This document shows, piece by piece, positions 24,263 to 36,660 of a stretch of DNA of 64,000 nucleotides (position 1 is the stretch's first letter; each line of letters begins with the position of its first letter). The stretch spans positions 45,891,451 through 45,955,450 of the forward strand of contig NC_090768.1 of the NCBI RefSeq assembly GCF_036898095.1, read 5' to 3'. The notes below the pieces were generated by a model that was not told the origin of the DNA, did no database searches, and was given only the letters and a program-made list of their open reading frames with translations. A program made the translations under genes and the position numbers. Source of the stretch: Palaemon carinicauda (lineage: Eukaryota; Arthropoda; Malacostraca; Decapoda; Palaemonidae).

Positions 24263-24915
24263 TGATATGTGATAATTACAAATTTAAACTTAAAAGAATA
24301 AATATAGAGGTAACTTGTTAAGATAATATAATAAAACGAATAATAAAACGAATAGGGGGAAAAGAGGAAAACATTCATGAACAAATTACGAAAATATTAA
24401 GAAAAAAAAAAGGAAAATATCCAATCCAAGAATCCTTAAAGTAATAAGAATGGTGGATAAATGAATAAAAAGGGAATGAACTAAATACAAACTGAGAAAG
24501 AGACTACACCGATTTCAAAGTATAGAAGAAAACAGCAACGCTAGAGTCCGAAAATAAATATCTGTCGGAACTTGGAAAAGTACGAAAATTGAAAGTAAGA
24601 ATAGGATAAACATAGAGGACTCTGGAACAACTAGATAACATTAACATGAGCTTTGAATATAGAATTAAAATACTTTTTTTAAAAATGAAGCATCCTAACT
24701 GATTATCTTGAAGTTTTAAAGGTAAGCACGTCACTTCAAAATAAATCTAAATTTCAACTTCTACTACGAAAATAAACATCCAGCAATAAAGATGGATCTT
24801 AATAGATCTTCGGCTTTGAATTTGAACTTAATATTAGATAACTGAGCCTGGGAGTGTTCTCTTTTGGAAGAAAATACTTACACCATCTGTGTATCATCAA
24901 TCAAGGTGTGTAAAG

Positions 24916-24917
<2 letters not shown>
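24263..24917. other. A-rich non-coding spacer
   Basis: No recognised feature; purine-biased. Confidence 0.3.

Positions 24918-24981
<64 letters not shown>
24918..24981. repeat. (TA)n microsatellite
   Basis: A pure 64-bp TA run. Confidence 0.97.
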
Positions 24982-24984
<3 letters not shown>

Positions 24985-27125
24985 ACAAAGTAACGTTATC
25001 TACTATAAAACAAGCAAGGATATTCCAGGAAAAGACTAAATCAACTATTTTTCATGAGTGACTTGATATATCTCAACCTGTGGTTGTAACCATTTCCTTT
25101 AATCATTTCCGGAACGGTCCCTGCCGATAAAAAATTATGAAATGTACCTTTTGAATGTAAAGTAAGACACTTCAAAGATTTCTTTTTGACGTGTCTTACT
25201 TGACAAGTGGAACATATCTAGAGCAAATAAACTAGAAAAAAATATGTAATGAAGTGAAGATGCTGAACAGAATAATGAATAATTCCTCAAAAACATTGTA
25301 TTCTAATTACCTGCTTATCCACAAACCTAAGTGTTAACCACATAGCGGTTTTGTAAACAATAGTTGACATTAGCTTCTGTTTTTGGCTAAATAAAGCTAT
25401 AGAACAAGAGTAAGTCTACTCCAGTTACACTGAATGCTTTATCACCCCTCATTTATCCATGTATCTGATGCTTTGATCATAATCAAGTGTTAGTCCAAGA
25501 TAGGCTATGAAAAAAAAAATGTCTGTCAAACCAGACTATGCCTAAGTTCATACATAAAATCAGAGAGCTAGACACTCGCCTTCCAATATAAAAAAGAGGG
25601 TTTTGTACAAAAAAAAAAAAAATAAAAAAAAAAAAAAAGGGTTTTCATATTCCAATGAAGGCAGGCAGTTACGCGTCACTTAATCTGACCAATAATTCCA
25701 GGAACACACATTTATTGTAGCCAAGATAGGTGATCGTATTCAAATTATGACGACAGACATATACAATGTAATTATGGTGCCCATATTCAAATTAAGAAGA
25801 AAAATTATAGTACGATTAAGACATACGGAATATACAACGATAAGCCTGGCCGTTATATCTGCATACTTAACCTCAAAACCTTTACAAACAAAAATTAGTT
25901 TACATGGAATTCGAGAAGCCAAGATATTCATATATGAAAACCTTCTATGTAAAAATCCGATATGCAAAAGAGCTGATCAAAAGGCAAGTGAGATATTAAA
26001 AAGGAAGAGAATAATTTAATAAGAGTTTTGTGATGGAAAGAACAAGATGCACAGCAATGCCAGTTAAGAAAGGTGAGATAAAAACAAATAAGTATTGTTA
26101 ATTGGGGTCTTCCTTTCATGAGCGATGAAAATCTAACCTCAAACTGAGGTTTAAAAGTACCTTCACGTAAAAGTTTATAGAAATGACGAAAAATCCCATA
26201 CAGTGTAAGAGTTTTAGCGAGATGAAGGAAGATGCTTGCACCAAAAAAAAAAAAAAAAAATAAAAAAAAATAAATAAAAAAAAAATAAATAAATCCTGAG
26301 AAACGAGAGATGAGAATTCTCTTAAGGAAAACAAGTGCCATTTGAAAAGCATAGAAGACGCAAAATTGAGAAGGAACTGCATGTTACTAGAAATCCAAAC
26401 CAATAGTAAATAAAAAAAATCACAAGGACAAAACAATTGGAAGTTTTGGTAAATAAAAGCAACTGAAATGAAAAATTGGAACCTATATACAATGTGCACG
26501 AAAAATTGAAAACAAAAGCAATGCACCGTATTTACATATGGGTATTTATGCACATACATATATTAAATTCTATATGCGTATGAAATGCATTGCAAATGAA
26601 AGAGAAGTATATTCAAGGCAGAAGTAATTCGCTATTCGGCAATTCAATGTGAGCTTTTTCAATGTATATACATTTGCATTTGGTAAGTTTTCTCATTATA
26701 AGGAAAATTAATGCCTTATACACCTGATAAATGTAAAGACATCACATTGATATAAACACATACAAAAGTGAGATGCCAAAAATGGACCTGCTAAACTAAG
26801 TGCTATCATGACTTGGCTATGATTATTAGATAATTTAGTAGGAGGATTAGATCTACATTCAAAACGAAGAAAACAAAAAGCAAAAGAAGGCAGAAATAAG
26901 TACAGTATATAAAAAAACCCTCCAAAGTGATACCTGCCACCTCTATAAATGCAAAGCCTATGCGTTTTAATATTTCAGCTACGTCATGCATTGAGTTAAT
27001 GTTTTTTTTAATAGGCGGTTTTGCAATAATCATATAATGTCTGTATATTAGATCTGGATACCAATATTATGTAAAAAGCTGAAGCTGCAACACTCAAGGC
27101 AAAACACGCACCAAAATTTTTTCAA

Positions 27126-27128
<3 letters not shown>
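24982..27128. other. Non-coding DNA with poly(A)-rich tracts
   Basis: Contains an 11-bp inverted repeat (25160-25170 / 25191-25201) and interrupted poly(A) at 25609-25638 and 26243-26294. The minus-strand F-rich frames of 137 and 147 codons near 25928-26559 arise from the poly(A) and are not genes. A 90-codon plus-strand frame at 25747-26019 has no recognisable motif. Confidence 0.4.
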
Positions 27129-27193
<65 letters not shown>

Positions 27194-27196
27194 TAT

Positions 27197-27242
<46 letters not shown>
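27129..27242. repeat. (TA)n microsatellite
   Basis: TA tract with a short interruption at 27189-27206. Its right end lies against the LINE-tail fragment that follows. Confidence 0.95.
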
Positions 27243-27244
<2 letters not shown>

Positions 27245-27351
27245 TATAGTTTATTGTTTACTTCTTTTATGGAATGTGTTGATTTCTCTGTTGGGATCTT
27301 TGCACTTAGAGCATTCTGCTTTTCGAACTAGGTTTACAGCATTGCTAATAA

Positions 27352-27382
<31 letters not shown>

Positions 27383-27408
27383 AAGAAGAAGAAGAAGAAG
27401 AAGAAGAA
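27243..27408 (+). mobile_element. LINE family L type 3' terminus followed by (GAA)n
   Basis: ctctgttgggatctttgcacttagagcattctgcttttcgaactaggtttacagcattgctaataata matches the shared 3' terminus of the LINE and its non-autonomous relatives. The tail begins TAATAATAA and then turns into about 18 GAA units (27353-27408). Only the terminal 100 bp remain, so it cannot be told whether it came from the LINE or the non-autonomous element. Confidence 0.7.
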
Positions 27409-27678
27409 TAGCTCTAAATGAAGTCTCAACTCTCCTAATGTAAAACACACAAGAGCTTAAGACAAATGTCGCCTAAAAGCGCTTCATGAACTGAAAAACT
27501 TTGAAGGTCTGCAATATTGCGTGTATGAAGTGTCTAAAAGACCTTGGCCTACATATTAATGTGTAGAATTTACAGTACTTTTCCGCTGGTCTGTGATAAT
27601 TATGACGAAAAATTATGTCTACTCTCCTCCCCAGAAATAACATTTCATTAAATAAGTACAAAATAAGTATGTTATACC
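27409..27678. other. Short non-coding spacer between microsatellites
   Basis: No feature was recognised. Confidence 0.3.
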
Positions 27679-27688
27679 ATATATATAT

Positions 27689-27760
<72 letters not shown>

Positions 27761-27770
27761 TATGTGTATA

Positions 27771-27821
<51 letters not shown>
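27679..27821. repeat. (TA)n microsatellite, about 143 bp
   Basis: TA tract with short breaks (around 27699 and 27751-27773). Confidence 0.96.
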
Positions 27822-27825
<4 letters not shown>

Positions 27826-28883
27826 CAGAAAATATAAGATTAAATCCTGACTTACTTCTTCAGAGGACTGATTTATTGAGGAAGGTTTTTACATTACATA
27901 CGGTACAGTGAGAGTATGAAGATACATAAAGATATTAGCAGAAAAACACTCCACACCCAAAACTACTTGTGCCTATATTGTCTGGTGTTTATGTGGGTGG
28001 AGTTCTTATGCCATTGACCAGGTGTCAGGTGTGGGTCATTTGTAAAAGCAGGTAATAATTAAGCCTAATTAGGCCTTCAGATGCAGTTTCTTTATATTAA
28101 TACGTACATATCTTTAACATTCTTTTTCAAATTATATATTCAAGTTAGTAAAATAAGAAATCAATGTTGAAAATTCAAATATATGTAGAAAATTCAATAT
28201 AAACGAACATTTGAACAAATGAAGAAGACTTTCCAAGAGTCCTCACAAATCACAAGACGGCCTCTGAGGACTCAGCAAGAAGTCGCACACTCTGAGCTGT
28301 CCTTTCGTGCTGAAGGCATTAGTTAAAAAATGAAGGGGCATCCAATTTTGTTTTCCTCTTCTCCCAAATATCTGCATTGCCAAATATCTTTTAACTATTA
28401 CTTGGACAAAAATCCAATCTGTCACGAAGTGCCCTAAAATATTGGTAACAAAACGAGAAAGCATATTTACAAAATACCAATATAGAGTGCTCCCATCCTG
28501 AATCAATATTTGGTCAATCATAATTAATAGAATTAGTAAAATAGAGTTTACCATACACAAATAACTATTATTTCTTATTTCGATAAGATAATCGTGCCAA
28601 CATGAGCGTCTTCTTTACCAGTGTTCTGGACGTTCCAGACCTCTCTTCCTTCTTTGCCATCTAGACGCTGTTCCCGATACTCCGTGTTTTCATTAATATT
28701 CCAAATTCTATTTCCATACATTAACACTTAGGAAGTTCCGGTGCCCATCTACTCTATCCCTATCCACCACCAACCACTTCATTCCCTTACCCGTCAGGTG
28801 TGGAACGAAAACTCACCAGGAATGAAAAATAAAAAGTAAAAAAAAAAAAAAAAAACGATCCGAGGGTTAGGGAGGAAATGAAC

Positions 28884-28884
<1 letters not shown>
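27822..28884. other. Non-coding DNA
   Basis: No coding frame with recognisable features. A poly(A) run of 18 lies at 28838-28855. Confidence 0.35.

Positions 28885-28949
<65 letters not shown>
28885..28949. repeat. (TC)n microsatellite
   Basis: A pure 65-bp TC run. Confidence 0.97.
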
Positions 28950-28951
<2 letters not shown>

Positions 28952-29584
28952 GGAGGGAAACAGGGGTGTGAATATAGAACTTGGAAGAATACCATACTAA
29001 GTTAGTTTTCATGCTAAGTCATTACTCTGTTTTGCATAAATGTGGTGACTAGCAGTAATTCCCGTATGAACCAATAATGTAATTCATTAAATAAAAAGCG
29101 TTATCATGGTTCCATCTCTTGGTGTGAAACGTATTCTATTTTCTATCCCTTTTCCTGGAAAATAGATTGTATCCCTTGATGGATTATTATTATGCACACA
29201 TGTAGTGTTAGGAATACGTGAATACAAGTATTCATGGTCATAGGAGCATAAGGAATATCATGAGGCATTTATATCATGTTATGTTTTTATCTGGTAGCAT
29301 TGCAATTGGTTTGTTCCGCAGCCCACCACTGTTCACAGCTTTTCCAGTGTATTTTCTTTATATTGATATTTTCACCTACCATATGGCTTAAGCACTTACG
29401 ATAGTGATTCAGTGAAAACCATATTTACTTATGTTTAAATATGATGAAAATCCCTGTTGATCCAAGCAGAGGCTTGTGTGATCGGTGGTTAGCTTACTAT
29501 GATGGGTGGCAATCGGCTGTGAAAAGTTATTTAAGACTGTGATAGCTTAGAAACGTTCATGTTTGGCAATCTGCTGGATTCGGG
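28950..29584. other. Non-coding spacer
   Basis: No feature was recognised. Confidence 0.3.
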
Positions 29585-29830
29585 CTGAATACCCGCTCAA
29601 GCTCAATAGTTCCGGATGTCTGTAACCTTGTCATCTTTGTGAGGTAAGGTGGGGTTTGGGGGAACTATACGTCTACCTGCTGAGTCATCAGCAGCCATTG
29701 CCTGGTCCTCCCTGCTCCTTGTTGGGTGATGATCATATGTATAATGGTCAGTCTCCGGGGCATTGTCATTGTTTCCGCCATTCATGAGCGACCTTTAAAT
29801 CTTCAAACGAGACCAGCCACCACATCCTAT
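29585..29830 (+). repeat. Probable interspersed repeat fragment
   Basis: A GC-richer block containing gtctacctgctgagtcatca, gcagccattgcctggtcctc and gtcagtctccggggcattgtc. From memory it resembles a high-copy repeat found in decapod genomes, but no second copy is in the window. There is no maintained reading frame. Confidence 0.35.
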
Positions 29831-32012
29831 AAAGACTTCCTAGGAACCGGAAACCTACCATACTTTGGAGTCATCCCTTGTGAGAGGAATAGTAAATGTA
29901 ACTCTAGAAAAGTTACCTCGTCACTGCCTTGTTCATCCTTTAATTGCTAAATTGTAGATGAATTCCTTGTACATTCAAATTTCCACAGCAACAGCAGTTT
30001 TTTAATATCAAAACAGAAAGCTGCACGCCAAGAAAGAGCCCGTATCCAGACAATCTATGACAAAACTGCTACGCGCCGAACTCCAAATAGTGTCCCGTCA
30101 ACCAATGCCTTCTGCGAGGGGTTCGGGAAGTATGGGTGATTGGTTGTGGTACAGGGATTTGCGTGCAAAGATAGAAATGGTGAGAAACCAACAACGGACA
30201 AGTTCAGCTTTTCCATGCAAGTTGCTCTAATTCTTATGCGATGGATTCACAAGCATAAGATCGCGAGACTAGCAAGAGTCGTATATTATTATTACTATTA
30301 TTATTAAAAGGAGGAGATTTACCTATTCAATGAGTCAAGCTTGACTCTCACAGAGCTAGCTTGAATAAATTCAGTATGGAAAAATATAATATAGAGTAAA
30401 TGTAACATAAAAAGGTAAATCGAGAGAAAACAAGTTATGATAAATAGAAATTAATTTTTTCTTTCACAAAACCTATGCTCCTTGAAGTTTAAAATCTTGA
30501 AAGCAAACTTTTCCGACCAAAACAAAAATATCTTTCAAAACTTCTAAAAGCTTTACCATCGCAAAGAAATATGTTGCATGATTAAAATAGTGTTACACTA
30601 ACTACACCTGTGACTGCTTCATGGGGTGTGCACATTAAACATCCATGGGTCGATTTTGCATGACATATACGTAATCTTGTTAACTAATCTAACTATCCAG
30701 AAACCGCCCGTAGATTTAGTCAAAAGTACTGTAAAAAAAACTTTTATTTATTTGTGAAAGCATATTTATATTTGGGGTTGATATGGGAGAATGGGCATAA
30801 AATAGTGCACGACGATCGGGGAATAACGTATTTTAGGTCAAAATCGATGCTACTCCACTATCAAGATCACCACGTAAAGATACCTAAATGCGATAGGGGT
30901 CGTTACATAATGTATTTTTTAAGATACCATATTTGCCTTTCCACCATTAACAAGACAATGCATAGTTACTTTCAAACTATGTCTAATCTCTAAAAAGTAG
31001 ACAGGACGTAAACAAGAAAGCTCACAATTCTATCTTAGGCATATACAGCAACTCTAATATGTATCTACCTCAACAAAGAGGTTAAATTATATGAAATGTT
31101 TTCTATCAATTTCCCAACTAAAACTGTAACTATTTTACATAATAATAATATGCAACATTAACATTAAATAAAGGCCCAAATATCACTATATTTCATTCCG
31201 ATATGATTCATAACAAATCTCAGTTTTATCCTGGTAAAATATCTTCCACACACATAACTGACGTTATATCACAAAGCGTATATTACCGAACTTGTAAATC
31301 ATAATAGCCACATATATTTGAAGTTTCAACTTTAAAATTATGAAATGAATAGAAGAGGAGTGAAAGATTTATCATTCATATTGATGGCATAAAAACAAAA
31401 TTCATAACTCTCCATGGCAAGTAAAAATAGGTTTTGCAGACTATATTTCGAGGATAGCAAAGCTTTTATGACCTTTGATCGGGTAGCGGTGACACCAGAT
31501 AGCAAAAAATATTTCATTTATATTTGTAAAATAAAACCTGCCCAAATGTTTTCCAATATGATTTCATGTTTACTATTTTATGTAGATTTTTTACCAATAA
31601 AATGAGTGATCACACCTATTCACATAAAACAGATAAATATTTTATATGCGCTTACATATTAGCAAAGATGCAAATGACGTATTTTTATAAAGAAAAATAA
31701 TGTCGATAAAGATTGTATGCAAATACTTCAGTACAACACATAAGAGGGGGAACAAACTTTTCCATTGAAAACATCATGTACACAGAACTATCTGCAAGAA
31801 ACAAAAACTTGAGCACAACACTCGGGAGGGGGTAGAATATGTTCGCTCAGTCTTTTCCCTCGTTTCCTTCTTTCTTGTTTTCTTCACATTTTTACTAATT
31901 CCTGTGTCAGAGGAAATAGCAACTCAATGTCAGCTGAGTGAATTTCTGTCTCCCACGATAATATACCGAGTGTTAGTCACACATATAATTCCCTTGAGAG
32001 ATTCTTCATATC

Positions 32013-32016
<4 letters not shown>
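29831..32016. other. Non-coding DNA
   Basis: AT-rich with an imperfect (ATT)n at 30282-30306. A 79-codon frame (30754-30993) and a 63-codon frame (31414-31605) have no recognisable features. Confidence 0.35.

Positions 32017-32098
<82 letters not shown>
32017..32098. repeat. (TC)n microsatellite
   Basis: A pure 82-bp TC run, continued by other pyrimidine-rich sequence to about 32150. Confidence 0.97.
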
Positions 32099-32101
<3 letters not shown>

Positions 32102-34526
32102 TTCCATTTCCCCTCTTCCAATGTCAGTCCCTTTCCTTTTCCTTTTCATCACTGCGCGGGGTCAGAAAGAGGTCAAGTGGGAACCATTTACAACCGGGTC
32201 CTCTGATTGGTCGTAAGTTATCCTGTTAAATCAGATCCTTCTAGTCTCCACGATTTTTTCACACTTTTAAGGGAACGTCATCTTTAAGCCAGTTTGAATT
32301 CAAGATTTTTCCTAAATCAGATTTCTGATAAATGAACACGATTTTTTTTTTAACATTACCCTTCAACTCCAAATTCAATTTTTAAAAACATAGACGAACG
32401 TGGTCGAATGGATCAGGTATTCATTACAGCACTTCAACAACCTTTTTTTATAAATCCCATTGAATATCCAAAGCATATAGCATGACGTATAAAAACATTA
32501 TGATATAAATCCACAGTGCCTGTTTGAACAAAGAGTGCTGATATCATTACTGTTCACTTGAGCAAAATGGAGAATCGCTACAGGTTTTCAACATATTAAG
32601 GGAATTGAGGTTTTATTCTGAAAAAGTAGGTGATCTTTTTACAAAAATGTTTCAAAAGTTATCGGATGATATGAGGTGAATATTAGGGGTAAAGAATGTA
32701 CTTGAAAGTGAAGAGTATTTCCTCGATAACTAAATTATTATCAACTCTGTTTTTAATGTTTTCCAGACAGCACTGATCTTGGTCTGGGACACAGGCGGCT
32801 CACAGATCTAAGACACCTTTTTCTTGTACGACAAAAACCATAATTTCAGATGAGTTTAACGATACCTGTATATGCCAACTTCTATGAAATTATCCAAATT
32901 TACTGAGAAAGGGTACAAATATTTATGGTTTGCATATCTTAACATATACATTCAATCACCAGAAAAGGAAAAGAGATAAATTATTTCATCATGAAGTTTA
33001 ATAAAGCAGCTGAGAGGACGGGGAAAAAAAATAAAGATTAGCTTATGAAAATTAACATTTTATTATAGTGAATGTGTGGTGGCCTAAACTACGGGAGCAC
33101 AAGAAGGAGAAAGTATATTACACATATCTATGCTCCCTCCCCCACCCTACATAAACTTGAGCATGTTTTCCCAAAAGTTATTTGTGATACTCATTAAACT
33201 ATCTAAATATGTAACAAAATAAGCTTCCATAGTCGGATTAAAAAAATTAAGGCTTCAAAATTTTTCAACATTATTCAATTCAAACCTATCAACATTTCAC
33301 TTCCAAAATTTATAGAATTATTCTTCATGGCAAATCTAACAAACATATGTGTATTTCAATTTACAATTTGAAGACATTATGAAATCTTTTTAAAATCACG
33401 TAAATAGAAACAGATAGAAACTGAGAAACACTGATCAGTCATGTATAGATTAAACGTAGGAGCAGAAGATTTAACGTATATATACATACATCTAAATGTA
33501 AGGAAGTAATCACAAGGCGACTTATCGAAATGCCATTTTGGTAAAATCACCAATAAAGTCTGCTTTGGGGTGTGTACCGAACGCATCTCGAACGATTTCA
33601 GGTCATTCTTCTATATACTTTCAGTATTTTTCTTTTAGCTTCCACAGCAGTTTTAGAGTAGTGGGAACTCACATATCTCGCCTATCAACTTTGATACTGT
33701 GAGCTCTTCTAAATGGGGGTCCTAAAACTTTACCAAAGTAAGTCAGCCTAAAATCAAGTTTCTTACATTTTTCTGTTTCTTATCCAATCTAATGACAATT
33801 CACTGGATCCTCTGAAGTCTAAATATTTTGGGAGAATATTGTTCGACTTGCTAACTCTGCCATTGAAATATTTGGTGTAAGGTTTAAGGTGCCGTGAATT
33901 CTTTTCTAAATTATCAGTTACAACAGTTATGCGCTCCATATATTTGTCCGTTTTTAACATTGTAATACTATCTTTACACGACTCTTTGGCTACTCTCCTC
34001 GATAAAATTGAATCTGATTATTGATACTACACTTTTCTCACCTCTTAATATTTTCCATTTAGCTAAAAGGTTGATTTATACCCTTTTTGTAGTACGTACT
34101 TGTGAATCACTGTTCGTAGGCTCTATGGAAACAATTATTCTCAAAATTGAATATTCATTAACTTTTTTTTTTCCTTTCATGCCAAACTTTCACATAAACA
34201 CTAAAATCACAACCATGTTTTATATCATAAATGAAAAAAAAAAATCCTTTTAACAAGAAAAAACCTAATACTACAGCTAAAATAAATTTCTAAATGTCTA
34301 GTTATTTCAGTAACGTAACTTTCATCATTATATACTTTGAAAAAAAAAACCCATCACCAATGGTTCTCAACTTTCTATTAACATTTAAATGCTCCCCATC
34401 TAGTCCCAAACTCATGTAAATAACGTGCTATTTGAATCTAACAGGCTTCTTGATATGTGTGATTGACAATCCGTCTCCTGAAATTGACAATCTGACTACA
34501 ACCAAGTGCAGGAGTGAGTCGAAGTC

Positions 34527-34528
<2 letters not shown>
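32099..34528. other. Non-coding DNA, 2.4 kb
   Basis: AT-rich; no gene, repeat family or RNA structure was recognised. Confidence 0.35.

Positions 34529-34594
<66 letters not shown>
34529..34594. repeat. (GA)n microsatellite
   Basis: A pure 66-bp GA run. Confidence 0.97.
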
Positions 34595-34597
<3 letters not shown>

Positions 34598-34998
34598 ATT
34601 TAAAAACGAAAAGAAATGTAGTAACAGAGGAACGAAATGGGAAAAATTAACGTCAAGGGAAAAGTAATAAGAAGAGCCAAAATGAGCTCGATATGGAAAT
34701 TAGCGACAATAATTGGTTGAAATAGTATAAGATGCCATTGGCCACAGTAACAGTTACAATATCAAGGTCCAAGAGCTAATTTTACAAAACAGAATGTAAA
34801 CGCCATCAGTAGTTTATTAAAAGTCTTTCATATGAGAAACTGTTAATTTACAAATGTATGTGCATGTTTTTGTCCGACACTATGTGAAGGTAATATTTAC
34901 CTATCACACATACACGTTTATAAAATTTACATAACAAATCTAATATCTAAAACAAAGGTCTCTTCAAAAATTATTTTTCAAGCTCATATACTATAAGA

Positions 34999-35001
<3 letters not shown>
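34595..35001. other. Spacer between two (GA)n arrays
   Basis: About 400 bp of apparently unique sequence. Confidence 0.3.

Positions 35002-35081
<80 letters not shown>
35002..35081. repeat. (GA)n microsatellite
   Basis: A pure 80-bp GA run, only 407 bp from the preceding GA array and in the same orientation. Confidence 0.97.
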
Positions 35082-35084
<3 letters not shown>

Positions 35085-36050
35085 TTCTTTTATCTTGCTG
35101 GATGATAACCATTCATAAAATTCCAACAACTTCTTTGAATCTTCATGGTGGTCGTTTGTCTGCCTAAGGAATTTCTTTCGTCGTTTTCAATTTATCCGGC
35201 TCACAACTCACACCATTTTTAACGCTTGGAGGATCAGTCTGACAGTGGAAAGGGGTTCAAAATCTTACATGTTTGCATAAACATATATATTCGTACACAT
35301 ACATGGGGACTCACCCCTAAAAAATATTTTTAGCATTACGACTTAAAGTTTTTATAAAGACAAGAAGGCAAACTATCACAACACACTTTTATCCATCCTT
35401 TTACCTTATGATAAATGTGTTACCTAATCTTTTATGCATAACGCCATTTCACACCCTTTCCATTAATTCCCACTACATGCACTATGCAAATAAATTCATC
35501 TCAACATCTCAAACCTAACTTCTTTCATTCACTTCACCACGGGTGATACTTCATATATCCGTTTATACAGTTATGGCCCTCAAACACAGTCCTCGATTAT
35601 TTGCATGTATCCTGCCATCTTTCTGGCTTCACCTCTACTATTAGCCTCCAACCGTCATTCCTCCACCATATATGTTAACATTCAACGCTCTATCATCCCG
35701 GTTTTTAATCATCTGCATATTTTTACTTTTGTTGATTTTTACTCAAATAATCTACTCTTGCAAACAATTTCCAAAGCTAACAATACCCCCGGCCCCCAAT
35801 AGAGCATATGCAAACACTAGCCTTCCCACATTTTATTCACAAATAATCTTATAATACCATATCTTTTTTTTTTCTGAATTTTTTGCTTAACTCAAGCCTT
35901 TCTCGTTACTATTTTACAAGCAAATCTGCAACTCTATTCGTGTAAGTTAAACGCAACAAACCACTAAGGAAAACACCCCATTATGGGAACTGAGAAGCAA
36001 AAAATTAAGAAGATAAACATCACAATAAAATAGATATAATAAATAATAAA
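35082..36050. other. Pyrimidine-biased non-coding DNA
   Basis: From about 35330 to 35830 the plus strand is C/T-rich and gives overlapping frames of 60-65 codons with no motif. It could be the antisense of a worn retroelement, but no peptide is recognisable. Confidence 0.35.
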
Positions 36051-36660
36051 TAAGCTGCAGTGTGACACTTGCCACTCTGCTAAAATCATACTCCAAGCTT
36101 CAAGTCCGAATTTATCAAGAACACGATTAAAGAAAGCATTCCATAATTTAGTTACATCAGGAATACAACTAGAACACAGAGGGGTACTGAACCTCGCCTA
36201 CGAAAATGTAAGAATTATAATTTCAAGCATATCTATTAATAAATGGTGGATGTTTAGTTTCGATAATTTAAAGGCAAAAGATTATCAAGATTGGGAAAAA
36301 CTCTAAATAACCTACGGAGTAAAATGGTTAGGCAATGTCAACGAAGATTAATACAAATAACAGGGACAAGATATCTAATAGACTACAAACTACCCCACAA
36401 TTTAACATTCAAACCTGCTGCTCAAAATCTATCAAGGTAAAAATATCAAGATTATGACAAAATAAAATGATACAAGGATTCAAAACTTCTGAAAATAAAA
36501 CTCAATGATAGAATATACTGGATAGACACGATGAATTATTGAACATTTGTCCAAGAACTATTTTTCCAAACCAGTTACCCTCGAATCTACATATCCAAAC
36601 CCCTCTTTCATGGTAAAAACTCAACAATTTATCTTCTAAGCCGTATTTAGACTAACCTCT
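36051..36660 (-). mobile_element. Degenerate LINE C-terminal fragment, diverged relative of family L
   Basis: On the minus strand at about 36180-36080 it reads VTKLWNAFFNRVLDKFGLEA, the same kind of segment as TRLWNDYSNRVVKSLEINKF in the 48.8-49.6 kb copy. This segment is near the C terminus of the RT protein in this LINE group. Upstream minus-strand sequence (to about 36660) is too decayed to translate. No TAA tail was found at its 3' side. Confidence 0.5.

Noticed and set aside
26116..26559. F-rich minus-strand frames of 137-147 codons
   Set aside because: Produced by interrupted poly(A) on the plus strand; no protein-like features outside it.
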